A DNA stretch of 41,850 nucleotides from Schlegelella_A sp038241255 (GTDB taxonomy: Bacteria; Pseudomonadota; Gammaproteobacteria; Burkholderiales; Burkholderiaceae_C). Below, in pieces: positions 7,222 to 15,698 of this stretch. The stretch lies in NCBI GenBank assembly GCA_038241255.1, contig JBBRFW010000020.1, forward strand, positions 1-41,850, in the 5' to 3' direction. Under the pieces are notes generated by a model, which was not told the DNA's origin, did not search any database, and saw only the letters and a program-made list of their open reading frames with translations. The stretch's first letter is position 1. Every line of letters begins with the position of its first letter. The position numbers were made by a program, and so were the translations under genes.

Positions 7222-8580
7222 TCAGGCCGCTTGCAAGCGGGGTGGGGCGAACGACGACTCCAGTTCACGGCGCAGACGAAACGCGGCGGTCGAAGTATCG
7301 ATCGCCACGTCGGCCCACGACAGAGTCTGGCCCTTCTTCACCGGCTGCACCATCTTGACGTCGTGCGCCAGCCCGAGCGGCACGCCGCCGCGGCTCACCG
7401 ACGTGTTTGCGGGCAGCAGCTTGCCCCACACGGTGTAGCCGCCTTCGCCGTCGAGGATCTCGCCCGGCTGGAGGTCGCGCTTGGCGGTCGCGACCACGTC
7501 CGCGTTCCAGCACGTCGCCACGCCGGTCGCCTCGCCACGCAGCGCCACGCTTGCCACCGACACGCCCACCTCGAGCCCAATCAGATGCCAGCGCTTGTAG
7601 AGCGTAAAGTAGCGGCCGCTCGGGTCGGTGTGGGCGTTGTATTCCTCGAAGCAGTTGCGGATGTACTCGGTTTCGCCCTCGACCGTGACCCAAACGCCCA
7701 TGCGGATGTCGTAAGGGATCTTGCGGCCGTTCGCTTCCAGCGACGAGATCACCTCGACCATGCCCTTTCGCTCGAGAACGCCGCCCTCGCCGATCGGCCG
7801 CGTCACGAACGGGATGTCCTCGACGCTCGCCGGCGGATAGAGCAGGCCGTTGCTCGGCACCGTCAGGCCGGTGGCGTTGGCGACGGCAGTCGATTCAATC
7901 GAGGGCTTCGAGCCGTCGAGGAAGCTGTTGAACATCTTTGGGTTGAGGCCGCCCCGCTCGGCCTGCCCGGGCGAGAGGCCGTAGTTGCCCCAAACCGTCT
8001 CGGGCGTCGATTCGCAGAAGTGCGGCAGCCACTTGTGGCCGCGGCCGGCGGCGATGACCGGAAAGCCGCAGGTGCGCGCCCAATCGACCAGATCGCAGAT
8101 CAGCGCCGGCTGGTCGCCGAAGGCGAGCGAATAGATCACGCCGGCCTCGGTCGCCTTTTTTGCGAGCAGCGGGCCGCAGAACGCGTCGGCCTCGACGGTG
8201 ACGTTGACGACGTGCTTGCGGTTCGCGAAGGCGGCGAGGCAGTGCTCAACGGCCGCGATCGGATGGCCGGTGCACTCGACGATCACGTCGATGGCCGGGT
8301 GCGACACCAGCGCCTTCCAGTCCTCGCCAATGTGGGTGGCGCCGCTCTTCACCGCGGCGTCGAGGCTGGCCGCGCGCGTGCGCTCCTCGCTCCACCCGAC
8401 GCGGGCGAGATTGCGACGCGCGCCGTCGGGCGAGAGGTCGGCGATGCCGACCAGTTGCACGCCCGGCGTGCGCGGGATCTGCGCCAGGTACATCGAGCCG
8501 AACTTGCCGGCGCCGATGAGGCCGATGCGGATCGGCTTCTTGTCGGCTTCGCGTTGCCGCAGTTGCGCGTGGAGGCTCAT
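7222..8580 (-). CDS. COG4091-type NAD(P)-dependent oxidoreductase with C-terminal SAF domain
   Basis: Predicted homoserine-dehydrogenase-like oxidoreductase, 452 residues. The N-terminal Rossmann fold has the dinucleotide motif IGLIGAGKFGSMYL near residues 18-31, followed by VGIADLSPD at the end of strand 2. The middle segment with VEADAFCGPLLAKKATEAGVIYSLAFGDQPALICDLVDWAR is characteristic of this group. The C-terminal part (ATAKRDLQPGEILDGEGGYTVWGKLL near 375-400) matches a SAF domain, as in UxaA-type dehydratases and sialic acid synthases. The substrate is not known for most members. It follows the dioxygenase after 24 bp and probably acts with it and the amidohydrolase. The ATG at 8580 gives MSLHAQLRQREADKKPIRIGLIG. 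Confidence 0.8.
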   Translation of the reverse strand: MSLHAQLRQREADKKPIRIGLIGAGKFGSMYLAQIPRTPGVQLVGIADLSPDGARRNLARVGWSEERTRAASLDAAVKSGATHIGEDWKALVSHPAIDVIVECTGHPIAAVEHCLAAFANRKHVVNVTVEADAFCGPLLAKKATEAGVIYSLAFGDQPALICDLVDWARTCGFPVIAAGRGHKWLPHFCESTPETVWGNYGLSPGQAERGGLNPKMFNSFLDGSKPSIESTAVANATGLTVPSNGLLYPPASVEDIPFVTRPIGEGGVLERKGMVEVISSLEANGRKIPYDIRMGVWVTVEGETEYIRNCFEEYNAHTDPSGRYFTLYKRWHLIGLEVGVSVASVALRGEATGVATCWNADVVATAKRDLQPGEILDGEGGYTVWGKLLPANTSVSRGGVPLGLAHDVKMVQPVKKGQTLSWADVAIDTSTAAFRLRRELESSFAPPRLQAA

Positions 8581-8604
8581 TTCGATGTTCCGTTCACGGC
8601 CAGG

Positions 8605-9477
8605 TCATGCGGCGAGCTTCAGCTCATCGGTCGAGGTCACGAGCGCGCTCGCGGGCATGCCGTTCTTCCACGGCAGAGCGACCGGATAGTCCTTCAGCAT
8701 GCAGTCGTCCGGCAGGCAGTCGATCGGCGTGAAGTCGCGGTGGGCGATGTATTCCGGGCGCATGTGGCGGCGGATGTGGTTACTGACCGCGCACAGGCTC
8801 AGGTACACGCTGACGCGATCCCACGGCGAGAGGTTGGAGCCCGACGCGTGCACCAGGCAGCCGTGGAACAGGATCATCGATCCGGCCGACCCCTGCGGCG
8901 AGACGATGCCGCCCTGCTTACCGCCGGCGCGCTCGACGAGCTGCGCGATGAGCGCGTTGCCGATGGTCCAGAGCGGATAGCTAGTCGTCGTCAGGTCGTG
9001 CTTCGCGTCGATCACGCCGCGCTTGTGGCTGCCCGGGATGAACATCAGCGGGCCGTTGTAGTCGTTGACGTCGTCGAGGAAGATGGCGACGTTCATCGCC
9101 CGCTCGGCCGGCATCAGGTCGTCGTTCTTCCAGGTGCCGTAGTCCTGGTGCCACTGCCAGACATCACCATCGAAGGCCTGCTTGCCGTTGATCTTGAACT
9201 GGTGCATGTAGAGCGCCTCGCCGATCAGCTCCTGCACCGGCTCGACCATGCGCGGATGACGCGCCAGCCTGGCGAACGGCTCGCTGTAGAGGTGCGCCGC
9301 GAAGTTAGTTCGCACCGCGTCCTTGCCCCTCTCGCGCACGTTGTAGGCCTCGCGCCGGCTATAGAGCTCGGGAACCGCGGCGGTGAGGGTCGCGGTCTCG
9401 TCGCGGCTGAAGAGGCCGGGGAAGAAAAGGTAGCCGTCGCGGTCGAACTGCGCGCGCTGTTCGGGAGTGAGCTTCAT
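8605..9477 (-). CDS. Phytanoyl-CoA dioxygenase (PhyH) family protein, ectoine-hydroxylase-like
   Basis: Non-haem Fe(II)/2-oxoglutarate dioxygenase of the PhyH family, 290 residues. The iron-binding HxD is visible as WQWHQDYGTW (H110, D112), the distal His lies in MILFHGCLVHAS (H210, or H205), and R221 in SPWDRVSVYL is the likely 2-oxoglutarate anchor. The block HQDYGTWKNDDLMPAERAM followed by NGPLMFIPGSHKRG is close in pattern to EctD, which hydroxylates ectoine, but no ect genes lie nearby. The true substrate is therefore unassigned. The ATG at 9477 gives MKLTPEQRAQFDRDGYLFFPG, the canonical PhyH opening. It lies 51 bp after the AEC transporter and 24 bp before the SAF-domain dehydrogenase. 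Confidence 0.87.
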   Translation of the reverse strand: MKLTPEQRAQFDRDGYLFFPGLFSRDETATLTAAVPELYSRREAYNVRERGKDAVRTNFAAHLYSEPFARLARHPRMVEPVQELIGEALYMHQFKINGKQAFDGDVWQWHQDYGTWKNDDLMPAERAMNVAIFLDDVNDYNGPLMFIPGSHKRGVIDAKHDLTTTSYPLWTIGNALIAQLVERAGGKQGGIVSPQGSAGSMILFHGCLVHASGSNLSPWDRVSVYLSLCAVSNHIRRHMRPEYIAHRDFTPIDCLPDDCMLKDYPVALPWKNGMPASALVTSTDELKLAA

Positions 9478-9528
9478 GGCAGCCCTTAAGAGTGGATCCA
9501 ACGGGAGAATACTGCCCGGCGCGCCGCG

Positions 9529-10527
9529 CTATCGCGCGGCGCCGACGCCGAACAGCCACGCCGTTCCCGTGAAGGTGGCGAAGGCGAGGACCGTCGACGC
9601 CATGATGATCCGAGCGATGCGGCCGTTGTCGGCGCCGTAGCGCTCGGCGAGAAGCGATGCATTGCTCGCGCTCGGAAGCGCCGCGGTGAGGGTGAGTACC
9701 ATCAGCGCGAACGGCGTGAGCGGCGCCCCGAGCGCGCGCGCGGCCTGCCCCAGCGCGAACACCAGCGCCGGGTGGACGAGCAGCTTGATCAGCGCCACCG
9801 GCAGGTAGTTCGCGACCGGCGTTCGCGTGTGCGCGTGGCGGCCGGCGCGCCAAAGCACGGTGCCGATCGTGAAGAGGGCGACCGGCGTCGCCGAATCGCC
9901 GAGCATGCGGACGATCTGCGCGGCCGGCCCGGGCAGCTCGCGGTTCGTCGCCGAGAACGCGGCGCCGATGGCGATCGCCCACGGCAGCGGGTTGGTGAGC
10001 GCGCTGCGCAGCGACAGCACGGCCGAGGTCGCTACCGATCGCGGCTCGTCGGCGCCGGCGCGGTGGCTGTGCGACTGCGCCAGCGCCAGGCAGAGCGTGC
10101 TGGTGACGACGAGGTCGACGACGATCGCGCCGATCACCGGGCCGGCGGCGGAGTCGCCCAGGAGCGCGACGAGGAGCGGCACGCCCATGAAGCCGGCGTT
10201 CGGAAAGGCGGCGACGAGCGCGCCGAAGGCGGCGTCGCGGAGCGGCACGCCGCGTTGGCCGCCGACCCGTCGCACCGTCAGCGCGAGGGTCAAGGCGATG
10301 ATCGCCAGCGCCGCGACGAGATAGATGCCGAGCAGCACCGGGTCGGCGAGGCGCGCGATCGGCAGGCTCGAGCCGAAGCGGAACAACATGCTCGGCAGGG
10401 CGAAGAACAGAACGTAGCTGTTCAGGCCGGGTATCGCGCTTTGCGGCAGCCAGCGCAGCCGCGCCGCGATCCAGCCGAGCAGGACCAAGGCGAAGAATGG
10501 AGTGGTGACGGCGAGGACGGCCTGCAT
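9529..10527 (-). CDS. AEC family (auxin efflux carrier-like) transporter
   Basis: Ten-helix inner-membrane transporter of the AEC family, 332 residues, with two five-helix halves separated by a hydrophilic loop near residues 150-175 (SHSHRAGADEPRS). Family features are the first helix FFALVLLGWIAARL, the Asn-containing LNSYVLFFALPSMLFR, the FPNAGFMGVPLL motif in helix 4, and the C-terminal half with ALPSASNASLLAERYG, which is strongly conserved. Bacterial members carry malate, malonate or other small organic acids. The gene opens the minus-strand catabolic run and probably moves a substrate or product of it. The ATG at 10527 is 71 bp from the divergent sppA start. Confidence 0.88.
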   Translation of the reverse strand: MQAVLAVTTPFFALVLLGWIAARLRWLPQSAIPGLNSYVLFFALPSMLFRFGSSLPIARLADPVLLGIYLVAALAIIALTLALTVRRVGGQRGVPLRDAAFGALVAAFPNAGFMGVPLLVALLGDSAAGPVIGAIVVDLVVTSTLCLALAQSHSHRAGADEPRSVATSAVLSLRSALTNPLPWAIAIGAAFSATNRELPGPAAQIVRMLGDSATPVALFTIGTVLWRAGRHAHTRTPVANYLPVALIKLLVHPALVFALGQAARALGAPLTPFALMVLTLTAALPSASNASLLAERYGADNGRIARIIMASTVLAFATFTGTAWLFGVGAAR

Positions 10528-10598
10528 GGCGGCAGTATTGCGAGTCGGGGCCTTTGCCGGTCGCTTAAGCTAACCGTCTTTTCAGCAGCGGCCCTTCC

Positions 10599-12461
10599 AT
10601 GTCAGCCTCCCCTTCCGGCCCGGTGCGGCGGTTCTTCCGCGGCGCTTGGCGCGTTGTCGACGTCAGTCGGCGCGTCGTCCTGAACCTGCTTTTCCTGGCC
10701 GTCATCGTCGTGGTGTTCGTCGCCCTCGCCAAGAGCGGCGCGGCGTCGGTGGCCGAAAAGACCGCGCTCGTCCTGCATATCGACGGCACGATCGGCGAGC
10801 AGAAGAGCGGCAACCTTCGCTCCACCGCGCTCGAGCAAGTGCGCGGCGAGGCCGTGCAGAAAGTGCAGCTGCGCGACATCCTGAACGCGCTCGACGCCGC
10901 CGCGAATGACCCGAAGATCTCGAGCCTCGTCGTCGTCCTCGACGAGATGCGGCCGACGGGCTTTTCGACCCTGCGAGAGATTGCCGCCGCGATCGATCGC
11001 TTCAAGGCAAGCGGCAAGAAGGTCGTCGCCTGGGGCTCGGGCTACGACCAGCGGCAGTATTACGTCGCGGCCCATGCCGACGAGGTCTACCTGCACCCGC
11101 TCGGCATGGTCTACATCTCCGGCTTCGGCAATCTGCGCAACTACTACAAGGACGCGCTCGACAAGCTCGGCGTCACCGTCAACGTCGTCCGCGTCGGCAC
11201 TTTCAAAAGCGCGGTCGAGCCGTTCATCGCCAACGAGCCTTCGGCGCCGGCGCTCGAGGCCGACAAGGTGCTCTACGGCGGCCTCTGGGACACCTACGTC
11301 GCGGCGGTCGAGAAGGAGAGGAAGCTCCCGCCTGGCTCGATCATGCGCAGCATTGACGAGGCGCCGCAGCGACTCGCCGCCGCCGGCGGCGATGCCGCCA
11401 AGTTCGCGCTCACCGAAAAGCTGGTCGACGCGCTGAAGACGCGCGACGAGTTGCGCGCGCTGATGATCGAGCGCGGCGCCAAGGACGACGACGAGAACAC
11501 TTTTCGCCAGATCGCCTTCGACGATTACCTCGGCCACGTTAAGCCGCGACTCACCGGCGACGCGATCGGCGTCGTCGTCGCCGAGGGTGAGATCGTCGAC
11601 GGCCAGGCGCCGGCGGGAACGATCGGCGGCCTCTCGACCGCCAACCTGATCCGCAAGGCGCGCGACAACAAGGACGTAAAGGCGCTCGTCCTGCGCGTCG
11701 ATTCGCCTGGCGGCAGCGTGTTCGGCTCCGAGCTCGTCCGGCGCGAGCTCGAGGTGACGCGCGCCGCGGGCAAGCCCGTCGTCGTCTCGATGGGCAATGT
11801 CGCCGCGTCGGGCGGCTACTGGATCTCGACCGCGTCCGACGAAATCGTCGCCGACGCGGCGACGATCACCGGCTCGATCGGCGTCTTCGCGCTCTTGCCG
11901 ACCGCCGACCAGACCCTCGCCAAGCTCGGCGTCCACCCGGCCGGCGTCGGAACGACGTGGCTGCGCAACGCCGACGACCCGCGCCTGCCGCTCGATCCGC
12001 GCCTCGCCGAGCTCGTGCAGAAGAGCGTCGACCACATCTACGTCGACTTCACCAGCAAGGTCGCTGCGGCGCGCAAGACGACGCCCGACAAGATCGATGC
12101 GATCGCGCAAGGGCGCGTGTGGACCGGGGCGCAGGCCAAGGAGCGCGGCCTGGTCGACACCATCGGCCAGTTCGGCGACGCGGTCCGCTCGGCGGCGACG
12201 CGCGCCAGGCTCGGAGACAAGCCGCGCATCGTCTACATCGAGCGCGAGCCCGGCAAGTTCGCGCAGCTCGTCAACATGCTCAACGCGCAGGTCGCGAGCC
12301 TGCTCGGCGCGCAGCTAGATGCTCGCCTCGGGGGCGCCTTTGGTGTCGCGCCGCAGCTCGCGCACGGTGCCGAGCGCGACCTCGGCTGGGTCGCCGACAT
12401 CGCCGAGCGCAGGAAACCGTTCGCGGCAGTCGTCCACTGTCTCTGCGGCGAGTCGAACTGA
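10599..12461 (+). CDS. sppA: Signal peptide peptidase SppA, 67K type
   Basis: Membrane-bound serine protease that degrades cleaved signal peptides. The protein has 620 residues (E. coli SppA has 618), with one N-terminal membrane anchor VLNLLFLAVIVVVFVALA near residues 27-44. It carries two tandem ClpP-like domains. The Lys/Ser catalytic pair is visible: K203 in RVGTFKSAVEPF and S404 in GNVAASGGYWIS. The spacing of 201 residues compares with 200 in E. coli (K209/S409). TGSIGVFALLPT and RVWTGAQAKERGLVD also match the family. The stop codon overlaps the inferred CTG start of the downstream helicase, so the two are probably co-translated. Confidence 0.95.
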   Translation: MSASPSGPVRRFFRGAWRVVDVSRRVVLNLLFLAVIVVVFVALAKSGAASVAEKTALVLHIDGTIGEQKSGNLRSTALEQVRGEAVQKVQLRDILNALDAAANDPKISSLVVVLDEMRPTGFSTLREIAAAIDRFKASGKKVVAWGSGYDQRQYYVAAHADEVYLHPLGMVYISGFGNLRNYYKDALDKLGVTVNVVRVGTFKSAVEPFIANEPSAPALEADKVLYGGLWDTYVAAVEKERKLPPGSIMRSIDEAPQRLAAAGGDAAKFALTEKLVDALKTRDELRALMIERGAKDDDENTFRQIAFDDYLGHVKPRLTGDAIGVVVAEGEIVDGQAPAGTIGGLSTANLIRKARDNKDVKALVLRVDSPGGSVFGSELVRRELEVTRAAGKPVVVSMGNVAASGGYWISTASDEIVADAATITGSIGVFALLPTADQTLAKLGVHPAGVGTTWLRNADDPRLPLDPRLAELVQKSVDHIYVDFTSKVAAARKTTPDKIDAIAQGRVWTGAQAKERGLVDTIGQFGDAVRSAATRARLGDKPRIVYIEREPGKFAQLVNMLNAQVASLLGAQLDARLGGAFGVAPQLAHGAERDLGWVADIAERRKPFAAVVHCLCGESN

Positions 12462-14548
12462 GCGCTCCCCGGTCGCCGCCGGCGACCCTCAACCCGGCGC
12501 AGCACGAGGCCGTTCATCATCTGGGCGGCCCGTGCCTCGTCCTCGCCGGCGCCGGTTCGGGCAAGACGCGCGTCATCGTCCACAAGATCGCGCGCCTGCT
12601 CGAGGCCGGCTACGCGCCGAACGAGATCGCGGCGATCACCTTCACCAACAAGGCCGCCGCCGAGATGCGCGAGCGGGCATGCGCCCTTGTCGGCGGCCGC
12701 GCCGCGGCCAGGCTCGCGGTCAGCACCTTCCACTCGCTCGGCGTGCGCATCCTGCGCGAGCACGGCGATCGGCTGGGCTTGCCCGCGAACTTCAGCATCC
12801 TCGATAGCGACGACGTCCTCGGCGTGCTGAAGGAAGCCGGCGGTACCACCGACAACGCGCTGGCACGGCGCTGGCAATGGGCGATCGGCGCGTGGAAGAA
12901 CCGCGGCCTGGCCTCCGCCGCCGCCGAGGCCGAGGTGCTCTCGGGCGAGCACGAGGGCAAGAGCGCCGACGACGCGATTGTCGCGGTGCGCGTGATGCAG
13001 CGCTACGAGGAGCGCCTCGCCGCGTATCGCGCCGTCGACTTCGACGACCTTATCGTCCTGCCGGCGCGCCTGCTCGGCGATGACGCCGGGGTGCGCGACG
13101 CCTGGCGCGCGCGACTGCGCTACGTTCTCGTCGACGAGTACCAGGACACCAACGGCGTCCAGTACGAGCTGATGAAGCTGATCGCTGGTGAGCGAGGCCT
13201 GTTCACTGCCGTCGGCGACGACGACCAGAGCATCTACGGCTGGCGCGGCGCGACGGTCGAGAACCTGACGCGCCTACCCGCCGACTATCCGAAGCTGAAA
13301 GTGATCGCGCTCGAGCAGAACTACCGCTCGACCGGCGGCATCCTCGCGGCCGCGAACGCGGTGATCGGCCACAACCCGAAGCTCTACGAGAAGAAGCTTT
13401 GGAGCGAACTCGGCGCCGGTGAGCCGGTCGCGGTCGTCGAGTGCGACGACGAGTTGCACGAGGCCGAGCGCGCGCTCGCCCGCATCGAGTCGCTGCGCAG
13501 CACGGGCGCGGCGAACGCCGACATCGCGGTGCTCTATCGCGCCAATCACCAGGCGCGCGTGTTCGAGCAGGCGCTGCGCAAGGCCGGCATCCCGTACAAG
13601 GTCTCGGGCGGGCAGAGCTTCTTCGACCGCGCGGAGATCCGCGATCTCTGCGCGTGGTTGCGTCTGCTCGTCAACCTCGACGACGACCCGGCGTTCCTGC
13701 GCGCCGTGACGAGCCCGAAGCGCGGCATTGGCCACCAGACGCTCGCGGCGCTCGGCGCGTTCGCGGGCCGGTGGAAGTCGAGCCTGTTCGAGGCGCTCTT
13801 CGCCGAGACGCTGGCCGATGCGCTGTCGAGCCGCGCGGTCGCCGGGCTGCACGAGTTCGGCGGCGCCGTGAACGAGCTCCAAGAGCGTGCGCGCGAGACG
13901 ACCGGTAGCGAGGATGCGAAAGCCTTGCTACTCGGCTGGCTGAAGGACATCGGCTACGAGGAGCACCTGCACCAAGGCGAGGAATCGCCCGCGCTGGCGA
14001 CGGCGCGCTGGGCCAACGTGCTCGACTTCGTCGACTGGATCGCGCGCCGTTGCGGCGGCAGCGGCTCCGCGGCAACCGGCGACGACGAGCCGGCGCAGAG
14101 CGTGCTGGATGTCGCGCAGACCATCTCGGTCATCATCAGCCTGGCGGAGCGCGGTGAGGACGAGAACGTCGTCACGCTCTCGACGCTGCACGCGGCCAAG
14201 GGCCTCGAGTGGCCGCACGTGATCCTGGCCAGCGTCAACGAGGGCTTGCTGCCGTTCGCGGGCGACGACGAGGAAGCGACGGCGGCCCGGCTCGAGGAAG
14301 AGCGCCGCCTGATGTACGTCGGCATCACGCGCGCGCGCGTGACGCTGGCGGTGAGCACGCTGCGGCGCAGGAAGCGCGGCCGTAAGGTCCAGGCGGTGCT
14401 GCCCAGCCGGTTCGTCGGCGAGATGAAGCTCGACGAGGCGCGCGCGGTCGAGAATCCGCGTGCCAAGCTGTTGGCGTTGCGCGCTGCGGCGGCCGCCCGG
14501 GCCGAGGGCGCGAGGCAAGCGGCAACACCAGAGCGCGCGGAGCGCTGA
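12458..14548 (+). CDS. rep: ATP-dependent DNA helicase Rep (UvrD/Rep superfamily 1)
   Basis: 3'-5' SF1A helicase that clears obstacles ahead of replication forks, about 696 residues (E. coli Rep has 673). Motifs in order are Q-motif LNPAQHEAV, Walker A LAGAGSGKTRV, motif Ia ITFTNKAAAEM, Walker B YVLVDEYQDTN, motif III GDDDQSIYGWRGA, motif IV LEQNYRS, motif V VVTLSTLHAAKGLEW and motif VI EERRLMYVGITRAR. No ATG, GTG or TTG lies in frame between the end of sppA and Walker A. The first ATG in frame is after motif Ia and too late. CTG at 12458, overlapping the sppA stop as CTGA and preceded by GGCGAG, gives SAPRSPPATLNPAQHEAV and is the best inferred start. UvrD is the main alternative, but the sequence fits Rep better. 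Confidence 0.9.
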   Translation: MSAPRSPPATLNPAQHEAVHHLGGPCLVLAGAGSGKTRVIVHKIARLLEAGYAPNEIAAITFTNKAAAEMRERACALVGGRAAARLAVSTFHSLGVRILREHGDRLGLPANFSILDSDDVLGVLKEAGGTTDNALARRWQWAIGAWKNRGLASAAAEAEVLSGEHEGKSADDAIVAVRVMQRYEERLAAYRAVDFDDLIVLPARLLGDDAGVRDAWRARLRYVLVDEYQDTNGVQYELMKLIAGERGLFTAVGDDDQSIYGWRGATVENLTRLPADYPKLKVIALEQNYRSTGGILAAANAVIGHNPKLYEKKLWSELGAGEPVAVVECDDELHEAERALARIESLRSTGAANADIAVLYRANHQARVFEQALRKAGIPYKVSGGQSFFDRAEIRDLCAWLRLLVNLDDDPAFLRAVTSPKRGIGHQTLAALGAFAGRWKSSLFEALFAETLADALSSRAVAGLHEFGGAVNELQERARETTGSEDAKALLLGWLKDIGYEEHLHQGEESPALATARWANVLDFVDWIARRCGGSGSAATGDDEPAQSVLDVAQTISVIISLAERGEDENVVTLSTLHAAKGLEWPHVILASVNEGLLPFAGDDEEATAARLEEERRLMYVGITRARVTLAVSTLRRRKRGRKVQAVLPSRFVGEMKLDEARAVENPRAKLLALRAAAAARAEGARQAATPERAER

Positions 14549-14867
14549 GGAGGAGACGTCATGGCGATCAGATCGACCCGGTGGGAACCATTGAGGACCT
14601 GGGCGAGGACAGCGCCACGCACAAGCCTAACGCGCGCGCCGACACCATGGCCGCGCCGCTCGCGACACTCCTCGGCATCTGCAATGTCAAGGACGACAGC
14701 ATCGTCCAGGGAATGCAGCCTGCGCAGGCTGAGAAGATCGATCTCCGAAGCTTCTGTCAGGCGCGCAACGTGAGGAGAAGGTCGCCTCGCGACGATCGAG
14801 CAGCTGACGCTCACCCGCCCCGGCCGCCCGAGGCCGAGCGCGCTGCTGACCTGATCGCCGCGCGTGG
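14549..14867. other. 319-bp convergent gap with a possible decayed or frameshifted small gene
   Basis: Lies between the ends of rep (plus) and the LytTR regulator gene (minus). A strong AGGAGGAG Shine-Dalgarno (from 14548) precedes an ATG at 14561, but that frame soon becomes Arg/Ser-rich and unconvincing. The neighbouring frame reads protein-like from about 14567 (GDQIDPVGTIEDLGEDSATH, then TMAAPLATLLGICNVKDDS and AEKIDLRSFCQARN). This suggests a small gene broken by a single-base shift just after its start. I do not recognise the family. No clear terminator hairpin with a T-tract is seen. Confidence 0.3.
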
Positions 14868-15698
14868 CTACATCCCCTTGAACAGCCCCGCGTAGCTGCG
14901 GCTCACCTCGAGCTTCTCGGAGTGGCCGCGCACCGCGACCATCTGGCGGCCGCGCATGTCGCGGGTGACGCCGGCGATCATCCGCGTGTTGACGAGGGTC
15001 GAGCGGTGGATCTGCCAGAAGAGATCGGCGTCGAGCTCGTCGACGAGCTCCTTGATCGGCTTGCGGATCAACGCTTCCAGGGTCGCGGTCTGGACGCGGG
15101 TGTACTTCTCGTCCGAGATGAAGAAGAGGACGTCCTCGACCGGGATCATCTGGATGGCGGTGCCGACGGTCGCCTGGATCCAGCGCATCTTGGGCGGCGC
15201 CCCGGGGTGCATCCTGGCTTGCAGCTTCTGCAGCAGCTGCTGCATGCCGGTGGCGTCGGGCGCTTCGCCGGAGTGACGCTCGGCGAGGCGCATGCGAACG
15301 CGCTCGACGGTCACCTGCAGACGCTCGCGCTCCGCGGGCTTGAGAACGTAGTCGACGACGCCCTGCTCGAACGCCTCGATCGCGTACTGGTCGTAGGCGG
15401 TGATGAAGACAATCTCGGGCCCGCGCCAGGGCTTCTCGTCGGCGCCCGTCGGCTCGGCATCGGCGTCGTCGTCGATCGGCAGTTCGCCGATTGCGCGCGC
15501 CGCCTCGATGCCCGTCATCCCGGGCATGCGGATGTCAAGGAAGACGATATCCGGGTGGTGCTTCTCGGTGAGCGCGACGGCCTCGGCACCGTTCTTCGCT
15601 TCGGCGACGATCTCGAGACCGGGCCACACCTCGCCGAGGCGCGCGCGCAGCTGGTCGCGCAGCAGCCGCTCGTCGTCGGCGATGAGCGCGGTCGTCAT
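14868..15698 (-). CDS. LytTR-family response regulator
   Basis: Two-component regulator of the AlgR/LytR class, 276 residues. The receiver has the acidic pair D8-D9 (IADDERLLRDQL), phospho-acceptor D55 in IVFLDIRMPGMTG, the conserved Thr/Ala in VFITAYDQYAIEAFEQG, and Lys in YVLKPAERERL. An acidic insert (IDDDADAEPTGADEKPW, residues about 75-91) interrupts the receiver and is unusual. The C-terminal LytTR DNA-binding domain runs from IPVEDVLFFISDEKYTRV to HRSTLVNTRMIAGV. Its ATG overlaps the stop of the upstream small membrane protein gene by 4 bp. The partner kinase lies two genes upstream in the same unit. Targets are unknown. Confidence 0.92.
   Translation of the reverse strand: MTTALIADDERLLRDQLRARLGEVWPGLEIVAEAKNGAEAVALTEKHHPDIVFLDIRMPGMTGIEAARAIGELPIDDDADAEPTGADEKPWRGPEIVFITAYDQYAIEAFEQGVVDYVLKPAERERLQVTVERVRMRLAERHSGEAPDATGMQQLLQKLQARMHPGAPPKMRWIQATVGTAIQMIPVEDVLFFISDEKYTRVQTATLEALIRKPIKELVDELDADLFWQIHRSTLVNTRMIAGVTRDMRGRQMVAVRGHSEKLEVSRSYAGLFKGM

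Noticed and set aside
8605..9477. Calling the dioxygenase ectoine hydroxylase (ectD)
   Set aside because: The motif is similar, but no ectABC genes are present and the active-site block differs, so only the family is assigned.
7204..9489. 761-residue plus-strand ORF across two genes
   Set aside because: Spans the antisense of both the dehydrogenase and the dioxygenase; no plausible domain and typical Arg/Ala/Val-rich shadow composition.
10602..12110. 502-residue minus-strand ORF
   Set aside because: Antisense shadow of sppA, whose catalytic residues and length are all intact on the plus strand.
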